A stretch of DNA of 64,000 nt, taken from positions 57,997 through 121,996 of the forward strand of contig NZ_JARXHX010000014.1 in the NCBI RefSeq assembly GCF_031127835.1, in the 5' to 3' direction. The translations under genes were made by a program, and so were the position numbers. Position 1 is the stretch's first letter; each line of letters opens with the position of its first letter. This DNA is from Pelagicoccus sp. SDUM812002 (lineage in GTDB: Bacteria; Verrucomicrobiota; Verrucomicrobiia; Opitutales; Opitutaceae). Under the pieces are notes generated by a model that was not told the DNA's origin, did not search any database, and saw only the letters and a program-made list of their open reading frames with translations. Shown in pieces: positions 8,776 through 17,341 of the stretch.

Positions 8776-8806
8776 GAAAAAAGCCGTCCGGAATCGGGCG
8801 GCTTTT
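8776..8806. terminator. Bidirectional rho-independent terminator
   Basis: Stem of AAAAAGCCG / CGGCTTTTT continued by CCG / CGG around a short loop, with an A-run on one side and a T-run on the other. It therefore works on both strands for the convergent M16 peptidase and PhoD-like genes. Confidence 0.85.
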
Positions 8807-8829
8807 TAGTTTGAAAACGTTGGCGAATA

Positions 8830-10197
8830 TCAGTGTACCACGGCGTTGCTAGGTGCGGTGGGAGCGAGGGCTGCGTTAGCGTAAGCGTCGGGGTCGTCGA
8901 CCTTGGTTTGCCATGAGGCCACACCGTTCTTCAATTCGCTGGCCTTAACCTCAAGAGTCGGGAATGCGCCTTCACCGAAAACGTTGATCACGTCGTAAGC
9001 GAAGCTTGGATCGTCGCCAGTCATGTCGAAGCTAAGAAGTCCGAAATTCATAGACGACGAATAGGGTTCGTGGATATTGATGGTGGAGGCTTCCTGATCG
9101 TCGTAAGTGGCTACGGGATCTTGGGCCAGCGGACTGCTTACAAGCTCGTAGAAATCGTATCCACCCTTCTGGGACATCGGGATCGCTTTGACTTCAGCTT
9201 GGTCGTTATCGCCGGACACGAGAATGACTCCTGGAATATCGTTGGAGGTAATGTAGCCGAGGAGCGAGTCGCGCTCTTCGACGTGGGCGGTCCAGGTGGA
9301 ATTATTGTTTTCCTTGATATCGGTCCAGCTACTGCTGCTAAGCAGAACCTTGAACGGAGCGGAGCTCGCATCGAGCTCGGACTTGAGCCAATCGAGCTGG
9401 GCTTTGCCAAGGAGAGTGGAGTCGTCGCCGCTTTGGCGGAAGCTGTATGTGTCGAGAACGAAGAAGTCTACTCCGCCGTAGTTATACTTGAAATACGACC
9501 CGGGATTTTCGTCAGTGCCGTAGCTAGGGTTGGCCCAGTAGCGCTGGAAGACGTCGAAGGACTTTGGAGAATCTTGCTTCGGACCATCCCAAGTGGCCAT
9601 TTGGGGGATAGAGCGTAGGAGGGGCTGCAGGAATGGGATATTGCGTTGCTTACGGTATTGCTCCGCTTGGAAAGCCGGTGGGAGGCCCTCCGCGGATTCG
9701 TTGTCGCCCAGCCAGAAGAAAGCGTGGGGACGGGCGTTTTGAACCTGCAGCCAGATGGCTTGCATTCCGTCGATTTCCGTCTTTGCACCGGCGCCGAAAG
9801 CGATGGTGAACTGGACTTCCATATCGGATGGAGGCGCTGTGAGGAGCGGATAGCCCTCCTTCTCGCGAACGGCGTCGAGGGGTTCGCCGTCCACGAGTAT
9901 TTGGTAGTAGTAGAAGGAGCCGGCTTCGAGTCCGTCGATGGTCGCTTGCACGCAGTAGTCGTTCTCGGCTAAAGCGCGGAAGGGTGGGGTTTCGCGAGCA
10001 TCAATGAACCGTGGGCTCTCTGAGTACAGGATGGAGAGGTCTGCTTCGCCGGCGACGCGGGCCCAGATCTGGGCCGAACTTTGGTCCACGTGGCCGAGCA
10101 TGGGGCCCTGCATGAGCTTGGGAGCAGCTGTGGCGGCAAGGGCAGAAAGGGAGGCGCAGCTAGCGAGGATAGCGAGACGGAAGGATTGGATGCGCAT
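8830..10197 (-). CDS. PhoD-like phosphatase-family protein, metal site altered
   Basis: Exported 455-residue protein: signal peptide about residues 1-24, then a fibronectin-like N-domain (SSAQIWARV to GSFYYYQILVDGE) and a calcineurin-like domain, the order seen in alkaline phosphatase D. The core motifs are changed. WLGDNESAEG stands where PhoD proteins have GDxxY. TWDGPKQD replaces WDDHD. SGDNDQAE replaces SGDxHxxE. Some Asp residues persist, but the Tyr, one Asp and two His ligands expected for the family are missing. It may be a non-catalytic relative or use another metal arrangement. It ends at a shared terminator with the M16 gene. Confidence 0.75.
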   Translation of the reverse strand: MRIQSFRLAILASCASLSALAATAAPKLMQGPMLGHVDQSSAQIWARVAGEADLSILYSESPRFIDARETPPFRALAENDYCVQATIDGLEAGSFYYYQILVDGEPLDAVREKEGYPLLTAPPSDMEVQFTIAFGAGAKTEIDGMQAIWLQVQNARPHAFFWLGDNESAEGLPPAFQAEQYRKQRNIPFLQPLLRSIPQMATWDGPKQDSPKSFDVFQRYWANPSYGTDENPGSYFKYNYGGVDFFVLDTYSFRQSGDDSTLLGKAQLDWLKSELDASSAPFKVLLSSSSWTDIKENNNSTWTAHVEERDSLLGYITSNDIPGVILVSGDNDQAEVKAIPMSQKGGYDFYELVSSPLAQDPVATYDDQEASTINIHEPYSSSMNFGLLSFDMTGDDPSFAYDVINVFGEGAFPTLEVKASELKNGVASWQTKVDDPDAYANAALAPTAPSNAVVH

Positions 10198-10421
10198 ATG
10201 TATTTGTCGTGGAGTTGATGTTAGCCGGCGTTTGTAAAACGTCCGTTAATGTAAAAGTATTGTTAAATCTACGACAGGATTTGGGAAGCCCGAAAGCTAT
10301 CGGGAGTCGACCAACGAGGGCTGGGGGATTGGCTTAGGGTCGCTTGTCGGTACGACGATAAAATTGCTTGGTCGCATAGCAGCGCTATTGCTTTGCGACG
10401 TTGCATTTGTAGTGTGGCGAA

Positions 10422-11060
10422 ATGGAACGTACCTTTGATAAAGACCTGCTTGTCCGGCAGTTGGGTCGAGTTGCCGACCCGACCCGCTTCCTGAAGACCA
10501 TGGGGGAAATCGATTTGCTAAACGACGACGATCCCAAGCGAGTGGCGCTCGGAAAGCGGAACGTCGGGTACGAACTCTTTTTTGCCACTCAACTGACCCG
10601 GTGGGTGTTGCAGCTGGCACCGGAAGCATCCGAGGCTTTAATGCTGGCGGCCCGTGGACAGCATATCTGCCGTTGGATGATTCCTCGTGAGGACTACCCT
10701 CGTGACAGAGCAGGTTATCTGAACTGGCGGGCAGACCTGAAGAAGTTTCACGCCCATAAGGTTGGGATCGTCCTGCAAGAAATGGGGTATGACGAGGCGA
10801 TGCAGTTAAAGGTTGCGGACCTTAACCTCAAGAAGGGCATCAAGAAGGATCCCGAGTGCCAGACCATGGAAGACGCGCTTTGCCTCGTCTTTCTGGAAAA
10901 GCAGTTTGCGGAGTTCAGCGAGAGGACCGACGAGGAGAAGATGATCGGCATCCTGCAGAAGAGCTGGGCAAAGATGAGCGAAGCTGGCCGCGAAGCCGCG
11001 CTCGCTCTCGAGCTTAGCGAAGATTGTCGGAAACTGGTTGAGAAGGCCCTTGCCACGTGA
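10422..11060 (+). CDS. DUF4202 domain protein
   Basis: A 212-residue soluble protein with the strongly conserved DUF4202 block: ARGQHICRWMIPREDYP, then RAGYLNWRADLKKFHA, and EDALCLVFLEKQF further on. The conserved His, Arg, Glu and Asp residues resemble an all-helical metal-dependent hydrolase-like pocket, but no biochemical function is established to my knowledge. It stands alone between the PhoD-like gene, which is divergent, and the beta-mannosidase gene 122 bp downstream on the same strand. There is no signal peptide or membrane segment. Confidence 0.85.
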   Translation: MERTFDKDLLVRQLGRVADPTRFLKTMGEIDLLNDDDPKRVALGKRNVGYELFFATQLTRWVLQLAPEASEALMLAARGQHICRWMIPREDYPRDRAGYLNWRADLKKFHAHKVGIVLQEMGYDEAMQLKVADLNLKKGIKKDPECQTMEDALCLVFLEKQFAEFSERTDEEKMIGILQKSWAKMSEAGREAALALELSEDCRKLVEKALAT

Positions 11061-11182
11061 ACGTTTAGTGCAGCGATTTCCGATCGCTTACGCAATTTCT
11101 CAAGCGAAATAAGTTCTGGAGCATTTCGACTTTTTGCGCTCCTGTCTGCTCTCTGACTGAGAATCGGAAACGACCCAAGATT

Positions 11183-13672
11183 ATGATTGAAACGCTCTCG
11201 CTAGATGGAACTTGGATGCTCAAGGGGCCCAAGAAAATTAATATTCCAGCAACCGTACCTGGCTGCGTGCATGCTGATTTGCATCGGGAGAAGTTGATTC
11301 CGGATCCTTACTTTCGCGACAACGAGAAGCTTGTGCAGTGGGTGGGCGAGAAAAGCTGGACCTACTCGCGGAGCTTCGAGGTGGGCGGCAGTTTGCTAGA
11401 GCGCGACCGTGTTCTTCTGCGTTTCGATGGACTTGATACCTTGGCGAAAATTTCACTCAACGGCAAGGTGCTGGCGGAAACCGACAATATGTTTCGCGAG
11501 TGGGAGTTCGACGTGAAGTCTTTGTTGAGGGAAGGAGAGAATAAGCTCTCCATCGTTTTCTCCTCGGCCCTAATGTACGGACTCGCAAAGCAAAAGGAGC
11601 GATTCCTCTGGCAAACGGGTATGGGGCATCATCGCCTCGAAGGCGGCCAATGGGTTCGCAAAGAGCAGTCGAACTTCGGTTGGGACTGGGGTCCCATGAT
11701 CGTGACCATGGGTATTTGGCGTTCGGTCCGTATCGACGCGTTCGATACAGCTGAGGTCACCGACCTTTTGGTTAAGCAGTCTCTGAGCAAAGGCTTCAAG
11801 AAAGCGGACTTGGAAATCGACGCCTTGGTGACGACGGCACGTCGCAGCAAACTCGCTGCTTTTGTCACCGTCTCGAAGGACGGGACCGTCGTGGCAACTG
11901 CGGAAGTACCCATAGCTCGGGGCAAGGCGAAGGCCAACCTCACTGTTCAGTCGCCGGAGCTTTGGTGGCCGAATGGACTAGGCGAGCAGCCGCTTTACGT
12001 GGTGGCAGTTTCCCTGCTCGACGGGGAAGGGGAGGTGATCAGCCAATCCAGCAAGCGGATCGGCATTCGCGAACTGAAGCTGGTGCGCGAAAAGGACCAG
12101 TGGGGCGAGTCGTTTTGCTTCGAGGCAAACGGAAACCGATTCTTCGCCAAGGGCGCGAACTGGATACCCTCCGACCAGTTCGACGTTTGGGGAACTGACG
12201 AGCGAAACCGTGATTTGCTCAAGTCCTCTATCGAGGCCAACATGAACATGATTCGTGTCTGGGGCGGAGGCAAATACGAACGGGACGACTTCTACGATGC
12301 TTGCGACGAGATGGGCGTCTGCGTTTGGCAAGACTTCATGTTCGCTTGTGCGGCGTATCCAGGCTTCGACGACGATTGGGTCGATAACGTGAAAGTTGAG
12401 GTCGAGCAGCAGGTTAAGCGTATTCGCCACCATGCCAGTTTGGCGATCTGGTGCGGCAACAACGAGATGGAGCACATACCGCCTATCCTCGGCGACGAAC
12501 CCGGTCAAATGCCGTGGGACGAATACATAAAGCTATTCGACAAGGTGATCGGCAAAATTGTGAAACAAAACGATCCACAGCGCGACTACTGGCCCTCTAG
12601 CGAACACTCGCCAGTGGGGGATCGGAAGTTTTCCCAGAATCCGGATTGTGGAGATGCGCACTTGTGGAAGGTCTGGCATGGCCGTCGTCCTTTCGAATGG
12701 TATCGCACGGCGTTCCACCGTTTCTGCAGCGAGTTCGGTTTTCAGAGTTTTCCGGAGCCGAGCACGATCGAGACCTATACCAACAAAGAAGAGCGCAATG
12801 TGACTTCCTACGTTATGGAGCAGCACCAGCGCAGCCCGATCGGCAATAGCGCGATCATCGATTACATGCTCAGCTGGTTCCGCCTGCCGGTCGGTTTCGA
12901 CAACACGATTTGGTTGACCCAGATCCTGCAAGGTCTGGCCATCAAGTACGCGGTCGAGCATTGGCGCATGAACAAGCCGCGTTGCATGGGTGCCTTGTAC
13001 TGGCAGCTCAACGATTGCTGGCAGGTTGCGAGTTGGTCCTCGGTTGACTTTTTCGGGAAATGGAAGGCCTTGCACTACGCAGCTCGTAATTTCTACAACC
13101 CATTGCTCGTAGCAGGTGTAGAAGATCTGGATACAGATACGGTCGCGATCCACGTCGTGAACGATCTGCTCGAAGCCAAATCGCTAAGCATCGGTTGGAA
13201 GGTAGTCGACGTGGACGGCAAGGAACTCGAAACGGGGTCAAAGAAAATCCGCTCGGGCGCGAATTCGACGGGCGTTTTCAAGACGCTTAAACTGAAGAAG
13301 CTAGTAGCGGAGCATGGGCAGAGAGGGTTGATCGTGAAACTTTCTCTCAAGGACGGTCGCAAGGTGGTGAGCGAAAATTTGGTGACCTTTGCCCGTCCAA
13401 AGCACCTTTCCTTGGTCAATCCAGACCTTTCGCTCAAGGTGAAGGCGGCTACGAGAGGAGCTTACGATATTACGGTGACGGCTAATAAACCGGCGCTTTG
13501 GACCTGGTTGGAGCTAAAGGGAATCGACGCCCAGTACAGCGACAATTTCGTGCATCTCATGGCAGGCGAGTCGAACACGATTAGAGTGACGCCGAAAATC
13601 AAGACCACGGCAATCGCGGTGAAAGCTTTCTTGAGGGCTCGCTCGGTTTTCGATACGTACCAAGAAATTTAA
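11183..13672 (+). CDS. Beta-mannosidase, glycoside hydrolase family 2
   Basis: Predicted exo-acting enzyme that removes terminal beta-linked mannose from oligosaccharides (mannan fragments, N-glycan cores). The 829 residues have the GH2 order: jelly-roll sugar-binding domain, immunoglobulin-like domain, TIM barrel and C-terminal beta domains. Beta-mannosidase signatures are WTYSRSFEV, FGWDWGP and RVWGGGKYERDDFYDACDE. The acid/base Glu is E428 in WCGNNEME and the nucleophile Glu is E517 in CSEFGFQSFPE. There is no signal peptide, so it should act inside the cell on imported sugars. The convergent GPH-type symporter gene next to it is a plausible importer. Confidence 0.92.
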   Translation: MIETLSLDGTWMLKGPKKINIPATVPGCVHADLHREKLIPDPYFRDNEKLVQWVGEKSWTYSRSFEVGGSLLERDRVLLRFDGLDTLAKISLNGKVLAETDNMFREWEFDVKSLLREGENKLSIVFSSALMYGLAKQKERFLWQTGMGHHRLEGGQWVRKEQSNFGWDWGPMIVTMGIWRSVRIDAFDTAEVTDLLVKQSLSKGFKKADLEIDALVTTARRSKLAAFVTVSKDGTVVATAEVPIARGKAKANLTVQSPELWWPNGLGEQPLYVVAVSLLDGEGEVISQSSKRIGIRELKLVREKDQWGESFCFEANGNRFFAKGANWIPSDQFDVWGTDERNRDLLKSSIEANMNMIRVWGGGKYERDDFYDACDEMGVCVWQDFMFACAAYPGFDDDWVDNVKVEVEQQVKRIRHHASLAIWCGNNEMEHIPPILGDEPGQMPWDEYIKLFDKVIGKIVKQNDPQRDYWPSSEHSPVGDRKFSQNPDCGDAHLWKVWHGRRPFEWYRTAFHRFCSEFGFQSFPEPSTIETYTNKEERNVTSYVMEQHQRSPIGNSAIIDYMLSWFRLPVGFDNTIWLTQILQGLAIKYAVEHWRMNKPRCMGALYWQLNDCWQVASWSSVDFFGKWKALHYAARNFYNPLLVAGVEDLDTDTVAIHVVNDLLEAKSLSIGWKVVDVDGKELETGSKKIRSGANSTGVFKTLKLKKLVAEHGQRGLIVKLSLKDGRKVVSENLVTFARPKHLSLVNPDLSLKVKAATRGAYDITVTANKPALWTWLELKGIDAQYSDNFVHLMAGESNTIRVTPKIKTTAIAVKAFLRARSVFDTYQEI

Positions 13673-13679
13673 TACAAGT

Positions 13680-13704
13680 AAGGGCGGCCGTAGAGGTCGC
13701 CCTT
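13680..13704. terminator. Hairpin terminator between convergent genes
   Basis: Ten-base stem AAGGGCGGCC / GGTCGCCCTT (one G-T pair) with loop GTAGA, followed by CTTT on the plus strand. It separates the beta-mannosidase and symporter genes. Its sequence also resembles the REP-like palindromes elsewhere in the window. Confidence 0.7.
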
Positions 13705-13732
13705 CTTTGTGATTGGTAGCACTGCTGCTTCG

Positions 13733-15319
13733 TCACACCGTACCGCGGCGGTCTTCGAGTTGGGTACGGATCTCTCTCATCTTATCTGCGGTGAGCGGGA
13801 AGCGAACGATGAAGAAGAGAGAAACTACGAGGCCGGCTATGGGAACCGCAGCGAGAAGGAATCGTATCCAGAAAATGGCGCTATCCGGTTGGTCTCCTCC
13901 GAGCTCCGCGTCGAAGCCGGTTCTTTCGAGGGCTACACCCGTGATGAAGGTTCCGAGGATCATGCCGATTTTCATGATATAGCTGCCGCATGCTGAGAAG
14001 GCGCCCTCGCGACGGACCCCGCTTTCGAGTTCGTCGTAGTCGATGACATCGGCTCCGATGGACCCGTACATCATCCAGAAACCAGCCTGGGTGAGGGCGA
14101 TGAAGCCCGTGGCGAGCACTTGCAGCATCTTGATCTCGGGGGTGTAGAGCCACCAGGTGGCGATGAACACGGCGATGCCGAAGAACTGGATGATGAGAAT
14201 GACTCGCTTCTTATCGAACTTGGAGGCGAGTAAACCCCATATCATAGGACCGATGAAGCCAAAGAGCATTCCGACGATGCCCATCTTCAGATTGAAAAGG
14301 TTACCTTCGGTGCGGTTGCCGCCGCTCACGAAGTAGACGGTGGTGTAGAATCCGAGGGTGCCGACCATGCTCAATCCGAGAGAGTAAGCGAGTCCCATGG
14401 AAAGCTGGACGCGAAAGGGGCGGCAGCGCAGGGCTCCCCAAATAGAAGCGATAATCTTGGTCCTTGCTTGGTTTTTGTTTACGGTTTCGTAGTAGCGCTC
14501 CTTCAGTCCGAAAAAGAGAATGAAGCCGATGCAAATCATGACAGCTCCCAGCATGGAGGTGTAGACCCTGGCCGATAGCACAATGTTGATCTCTTCCGTA
14601 CCGTCGCCTGTTTGCAGCCCAAATGGTGTTTCGAGGGCAGCCCAAGCCGCGGCAAAATTGAAGGTGAACAGGTTGCCGAGGAGCGATGTTGTCCAAGCGA
14701 ATCCAGTGCTGAAAATATTGCCAACGACTTGCGGGATATCGGAAGCGGTCGCGCCCTCCCAGTTGAGGGCGGTCACAAAGGCCCCAGCGCCAAAGGAAGC
14801 GACTTCCATTACTTTTTGGATACTGCCCTTGTATTTGTAGATCGAGTTGCGCTCTGCGTAGTCTGGCGACAGTTCGGCACCTAGGCTGTTGTAGGGCATG
14901 TTGAAGCAGCTCACGAAGGCCATGAATACGATGGATGTAATGAGCATCCACCAAAAGTACTGCGTGTCGCTGGCTCCGACTTCTACCATGAAGAGGACGG
15001 GGAGGAATAGCCCGCTGAGGATGGATCCGACTAGGATGAAAGGGCGTCGTCGCCCGAAGCGCGTTCGGGTATTGTCCGACCACCATCCGAACACAGGGTC
15101 GGTGATGGCGTCCCACAGCAAACGGAGGCTAAGCGCGGTGCTTATGAGGGAGGGAGAGACGCCCAAGTACTGGTTGAAGAAGAGCCAGACGAAGGAGACA
15201 TAGAACCAGTTGCCCCACATGTCGTTCCCAGAACCCAATCCATAAATGATCTTGGTACGCAGCGAGACAGACTGGGTGCTGGGCATATCTGACTCGGGCA
15301 AGGGCGAAGTGGGGGACAT
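13733..15319 (-). CDS. GPH-family sugar:cation symporter (MFS)
   Basis: Polytopic inner-membrane transporter of 528 residues with about 12 hydrophobic segments. The N-terminal half carries the glycoside-pentoside-hexuronide family signature DAITDPVFGWWSDNTRTR followed by FGRRRPFI, which includes the Asp and Arg residues used in cation-coupled sugar transport in MelB-like proteins. A longer than usual loop (about residues 185-225) separates two central segments. It is convergent to the beta-mannosidase gene, so uptake of manno-oligosaccharides or other glycosides is a reasonable inference, but the substrate cannot be read from sequence. A second in-frame ATG 11 codons in (MPSTQSV) could be the true start. 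Confidence 0.88.
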   Translation of the reverse strand: MSPTSPLPESDMPSTQSVSLRTKIIYGLGSGNDMWGNWFYVSFVWLFFNQYLGVSPSLISTALSLRLLWDAITDPVFGWWSDNTRTRFGRRRPFILVGSILSGLFLPVLFMVEVGASDTQYFWWMLITSIVFMAFVSCFNMPYNSLGAELSPDYAERNSIYKYKGSIQKVMEVASFGAGAFVTALNWEGATASDIPQVVGNIFSTGFAWTTSLLGNLFTFNFAAAWAALETPFGLQTGDGTEEINIVLSARVYTSMLGAVMICIGFILFFGLKERYYETVNKNQARTKIIASIWGALRCRPFRVQLSMGLAYSLGLSMVGTLGFYTTVYFVSGGNRTEGNLFNLKMGIVGMLFGFIGPMIWGLLASKFDKKRVILIIQFFGIAVFIATWWLYTPEIKMLQVLATGFIALTQAGFWMMYGSIGADVIDYDELESGVRREGAFSACGSYIMKIGMILGTFITGVALERTGFDAELGGDQPDSAIFWIRFLLAAVPIAGLVVSLFFIVRFPLTADKMREIRTQLEDRRGTV

Positions 15320-15506
15320 TGGCTTCTCTTAAGGGTGAGGAATCTGGGGATGGAAAACTAGGCTAAAGGCATACTTTATAGTCAAACTTCAAAACTTTAG
15401 CTTTTGCCCCGGCGGTTTGAGTTTTTTCTACGTCCGTAGAACTTAATAGCTCGGTCTCGAACGGGACCGTGAGGGGCAATAGCTCCACCTCGATACCCTA
15501 ACCAAA

Positions 15507-16331
15507 ATGTCTATGAACTATATTAAACGTGTAATTGTTTTTTCAATACTGAGCGTTGCAACCCCGTTGGCCTTTGCTGGCAAAGGCGAAGCTGAGAACT
15601 ACATCGAAACTGAAATCTATACCCAAGAAGATAACGACGCTATGTTGGCCTTGTTCAAGGAACTGCGAGTAGCGGACGTAGCAGACGGAATGCACTCGGT
15701 TGGCCTGCCCCATACGGGTTTCGTCGATCCTGCCATCCATGCGGACTGGTTGGACCGGAAAACGATGAAGCATGTGATTCGCGGTATTGCGGTCACGGTG
15801 CGCTACGTTCCTACGCAGCGATCTGAGCATCCGGCGCCCGGGCAGGCCTTTTCTGAATGGGAAGGCAACTTCTACAACGAATATTCTTCAGAGCCTTTTG
15901 CGGACCATCTCTTTCCCGGAGCCGTTGTCATGATAGACGACGTTGAGGAGCGAGACATAGGCTCGATCGGCTCGTACAACATTCTGGCTTGGAAAGATCT
16001 GGGCGCGGTAGGCGTGATAACGGATGCGGGGTCGCGCGACACGGACGAGATCGCTTTGCAGGAGGTGCCACTGTACCTGAGGAAGCGTACTCGTGGAATT
16101 CGTCCAGGGCGTAACGAGATTGAGTCGATCAATCGTCCACTATCCTTTGGCGGCGTTTTGGTAATGCCAGGAGATGTGGTGGTAGCGGATGGCGATGGAG
16201 TCGTAGTGGTCCCGCGAGCAGTGGCGAAGGACGTGGCTGCTCATGCGCAGAAGGTTCTCGATGGAGATAAGGCTGGGAGACGGAGTTTGTACGAGCAGAT
16301 GGGGATCCCACTCGACCAGACTGTTGAGTAG
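15507..16331 (+). CDS. Exported RraA-like (HMG aldolase/RraA family) protein
   Basis: A 274-residue member of the RraA/4-hydroxy-4-methyl-2-oxoglutarate aldolase fold. The core is present: RVADVADGMHSVG, GSIGSYNILAWKDLGAVG, VITDAGSRDTDEI (carrying the conserved RD pair) and MPGDVVVADGDGVVVVP. Unusually, it begins with a hydrophobic export-type leader (residues about 5-24, ending PLAFA-GK), so it should be periplasmic. Classical RraA (RNase E inhibitor) and the aldolases are cytoplasmic. The internal loop HAD...RSEHPAPGQAFSEWEGNF is also longer than in short RraA proteins. The reaction is not predictable. A terminator follows. Confidence 0.78.
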   Translation: MSMNYIKRVIVFSILSVATPLAFAGKGEAENYIETEIYTQEDNDAMLALFKELRVADVADGMHSVGLPHTGFVDPAIHADWLDRKTMKHVIRGIAVTVRYVPTQRSEHPAPGQAFSEWEGNFYNEYSSEPFADHLFPGAVVMIDDVEERDIGSIGSYNILAWKDLGAVGVITDAGSRDTDEIALQEVPLYLRKRTRGIRPGRNEIESINRPLSFGGVLVMPGDVVVADGDGVVVVPRAVAKDVAAHAQKVLDGDKAGRRSLYEQMGIPLDQTVE

Positions 16332-16386
16332 CGAGAAGCAGGACAGATAGCCGATCAAGGCCGCGTCCCCATTTATATCCAGCACG

Positions 16387-16420
16387 AAAAAGCCCTTCGC
16401 GGTTAGGCGAAGGGCTTTGT
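16387..16420. terminator. Bidirectional rho-independent terminator
   Basis: Perfect stem AAAGCCCTTCGC / GCGAAGGGCTTT with loop GGTTAG, flanked by A and T runs. It serves both the exported RraA-like gene and the convergent trxA cluster. Confidence 0.9.
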
Positions 16421-16449
16421 TTTCGAAAATGGGTTAGACTGGCGTGGCT

Positions 16450-16773
16450 TTAAACGTGAGCTTCGACCTTGGCTTTGAGATCATCCTTGCCGATCATTCC
16501 GACGATGGTTTCGACCTGCTCGCCACCCTTGAAAAGGATCAGGGTCGGGATCGCGCGGACGTTGAACTTGGCGGCAATGGCGCTGTTTTCGTCTACGTTG
16601 ACCTTGGTGATGGCGGCTTTGCCATCGAGTTCACTAGCAATCTCTTCGAGAAGAGGAGCGATTGCCTTACAAGGTCCGCACCAAGGTGCCCAGAAATCCA
16701 CTAGGACTGGTCCGCTTGCGGTGGATATAGCTTCGTCGAAGCTTTGTTCGTTCAGGTTGATAATGTCTGCCAT
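16450..16773 (-). CDS. trxA: Thioredoxin
   Basis: General cytoplasmic disulfide reductant of 107 residues. The redox motif WCGPC sits in VDFWAPWCGPCKAI (about residues 25-38). The cis-proline loop is RAIPTLILFK, and the conserved Asp and Lys of the fold are present. It is the last gene of a minus-strand run, starting 2 bp after a small membrane protein gene, and ends before a strong bidirectional terminator. Confidence 0.95.
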   Translation of the reverse strand: MADIINLNEQSFDEAISTASGPVLVDFWAPWCGPCKAIAPLLEEIASELDGKAAITKVNVDENSAIAAKFNVRAIPTLILFKGGEQVETIVGMIGKDDLKAKVEAHV

Positions 16774-16775
16774 GA

Positions 16776-17078
16776 TTAGTGCGTGTTAAAGTAGATCAGA
16801 GCCGCGAATGCAAGAGAAGCCGTTGCGCAGATTAAACTGAGAGCGAATTCGAAGGGGCCCACGCGACTGTTTTTTCGGCGAGCGTATTCTTCGAGGAGGG
16901 TCAACGAATTGCCCTGCGAATCGGTTGCAAGCACCACTTGGTCGTCGTCCTTGGACTTGGTTGCAAGGATTTCCTCGCCCTTGCCATCTTCAATGGAAAG
17001 GGAGTTGGATGTGCTAGCTTCTCTATTGCGATTTGCCAATGGATTGGAGTGTCGGTCTGTCTGACCGTTCGGGTTCAA
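16776..17078 (-). CDS. Small C-terminally anchored membrane protein, unknown
   Basis: A 100-residue protein I do not recognise. The first 75 residues are polar and probably disordered, rich in Asn, Ser and Asp. The last 25 form one hydrophobic segment (FEFALSLICATASLAFAALI), so it looks like a tail-anchored inner-membrane protein. No ATG exists in the frame. The TTG at 17078 overlaps the TGA of the upstream gene as TTGA, an arrangement typical of translational coupling. The very tight spacing to trxA (2 bp) and to the upstream gene supports a real gene, though no function can be assigned. Confidence 0.6.
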   Translation of the reverse strand: MNPNGQTDRHSNPLANRNREASTSNSLSIEDGKGEEILATKSKDDDQVVLATDSQGNSLTLLEEYARRKNSRVGPFEFALSLICATASLAFAALIYFNTH

Positions 17079-17326
17079 TCTTGGGGACGGTTCTTTTCAA
17101 TGAGTTCAGCTAGGTGCTTTTTCTCGATGGTTTCGAGCTGCTTCCCCGCCTTTTTCATGTCTTCGAAGGTTTTCACCACCGTTTCGGTCATCTTTTCGTG
17201 AGTCTCTTGGGATCCGCCGACGATGGAAAACTTGTCAGCTTGGGTGACGCGTTTGTGTCCATCTTCGTTGTCCAGACCAATTCCGAGTAGGTGTGATTGC
17301 TTGTTTGCTAGGCTTTCGTCTCGCAC
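17075..17326 (-). CDS. Small conserved-looking soluble protein, unknown
   Basis: An 83-residue charged protein without signal or membrane segment. The stretch LLGIGLDNEDGHKRVTQADKF, then SIVGGSQETHEKMTETVVK, looks like a conserved family core and reminds me of short hypothetical proteins in other Verrucomicrobia, though I cannot name a family. The C-terminal half is predicted helical (KTFEDMKKAGKQLETIEKKHL). It lies 15 bp after scpA and overlaps the next gene by four bases, so it is co-transcribed with both. Confidence 0.65.
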   Translation of the reverse strand: MRDESLANKQSHLLGIGLDNEDGHKRVTQADKFSIVGGSQETHEKMTETVVKTFEDMKKAGKQLETIEKKHLAELIEKNRPQD

Positions 17327-17341
17327 ACCGCCTAGGTTGGG

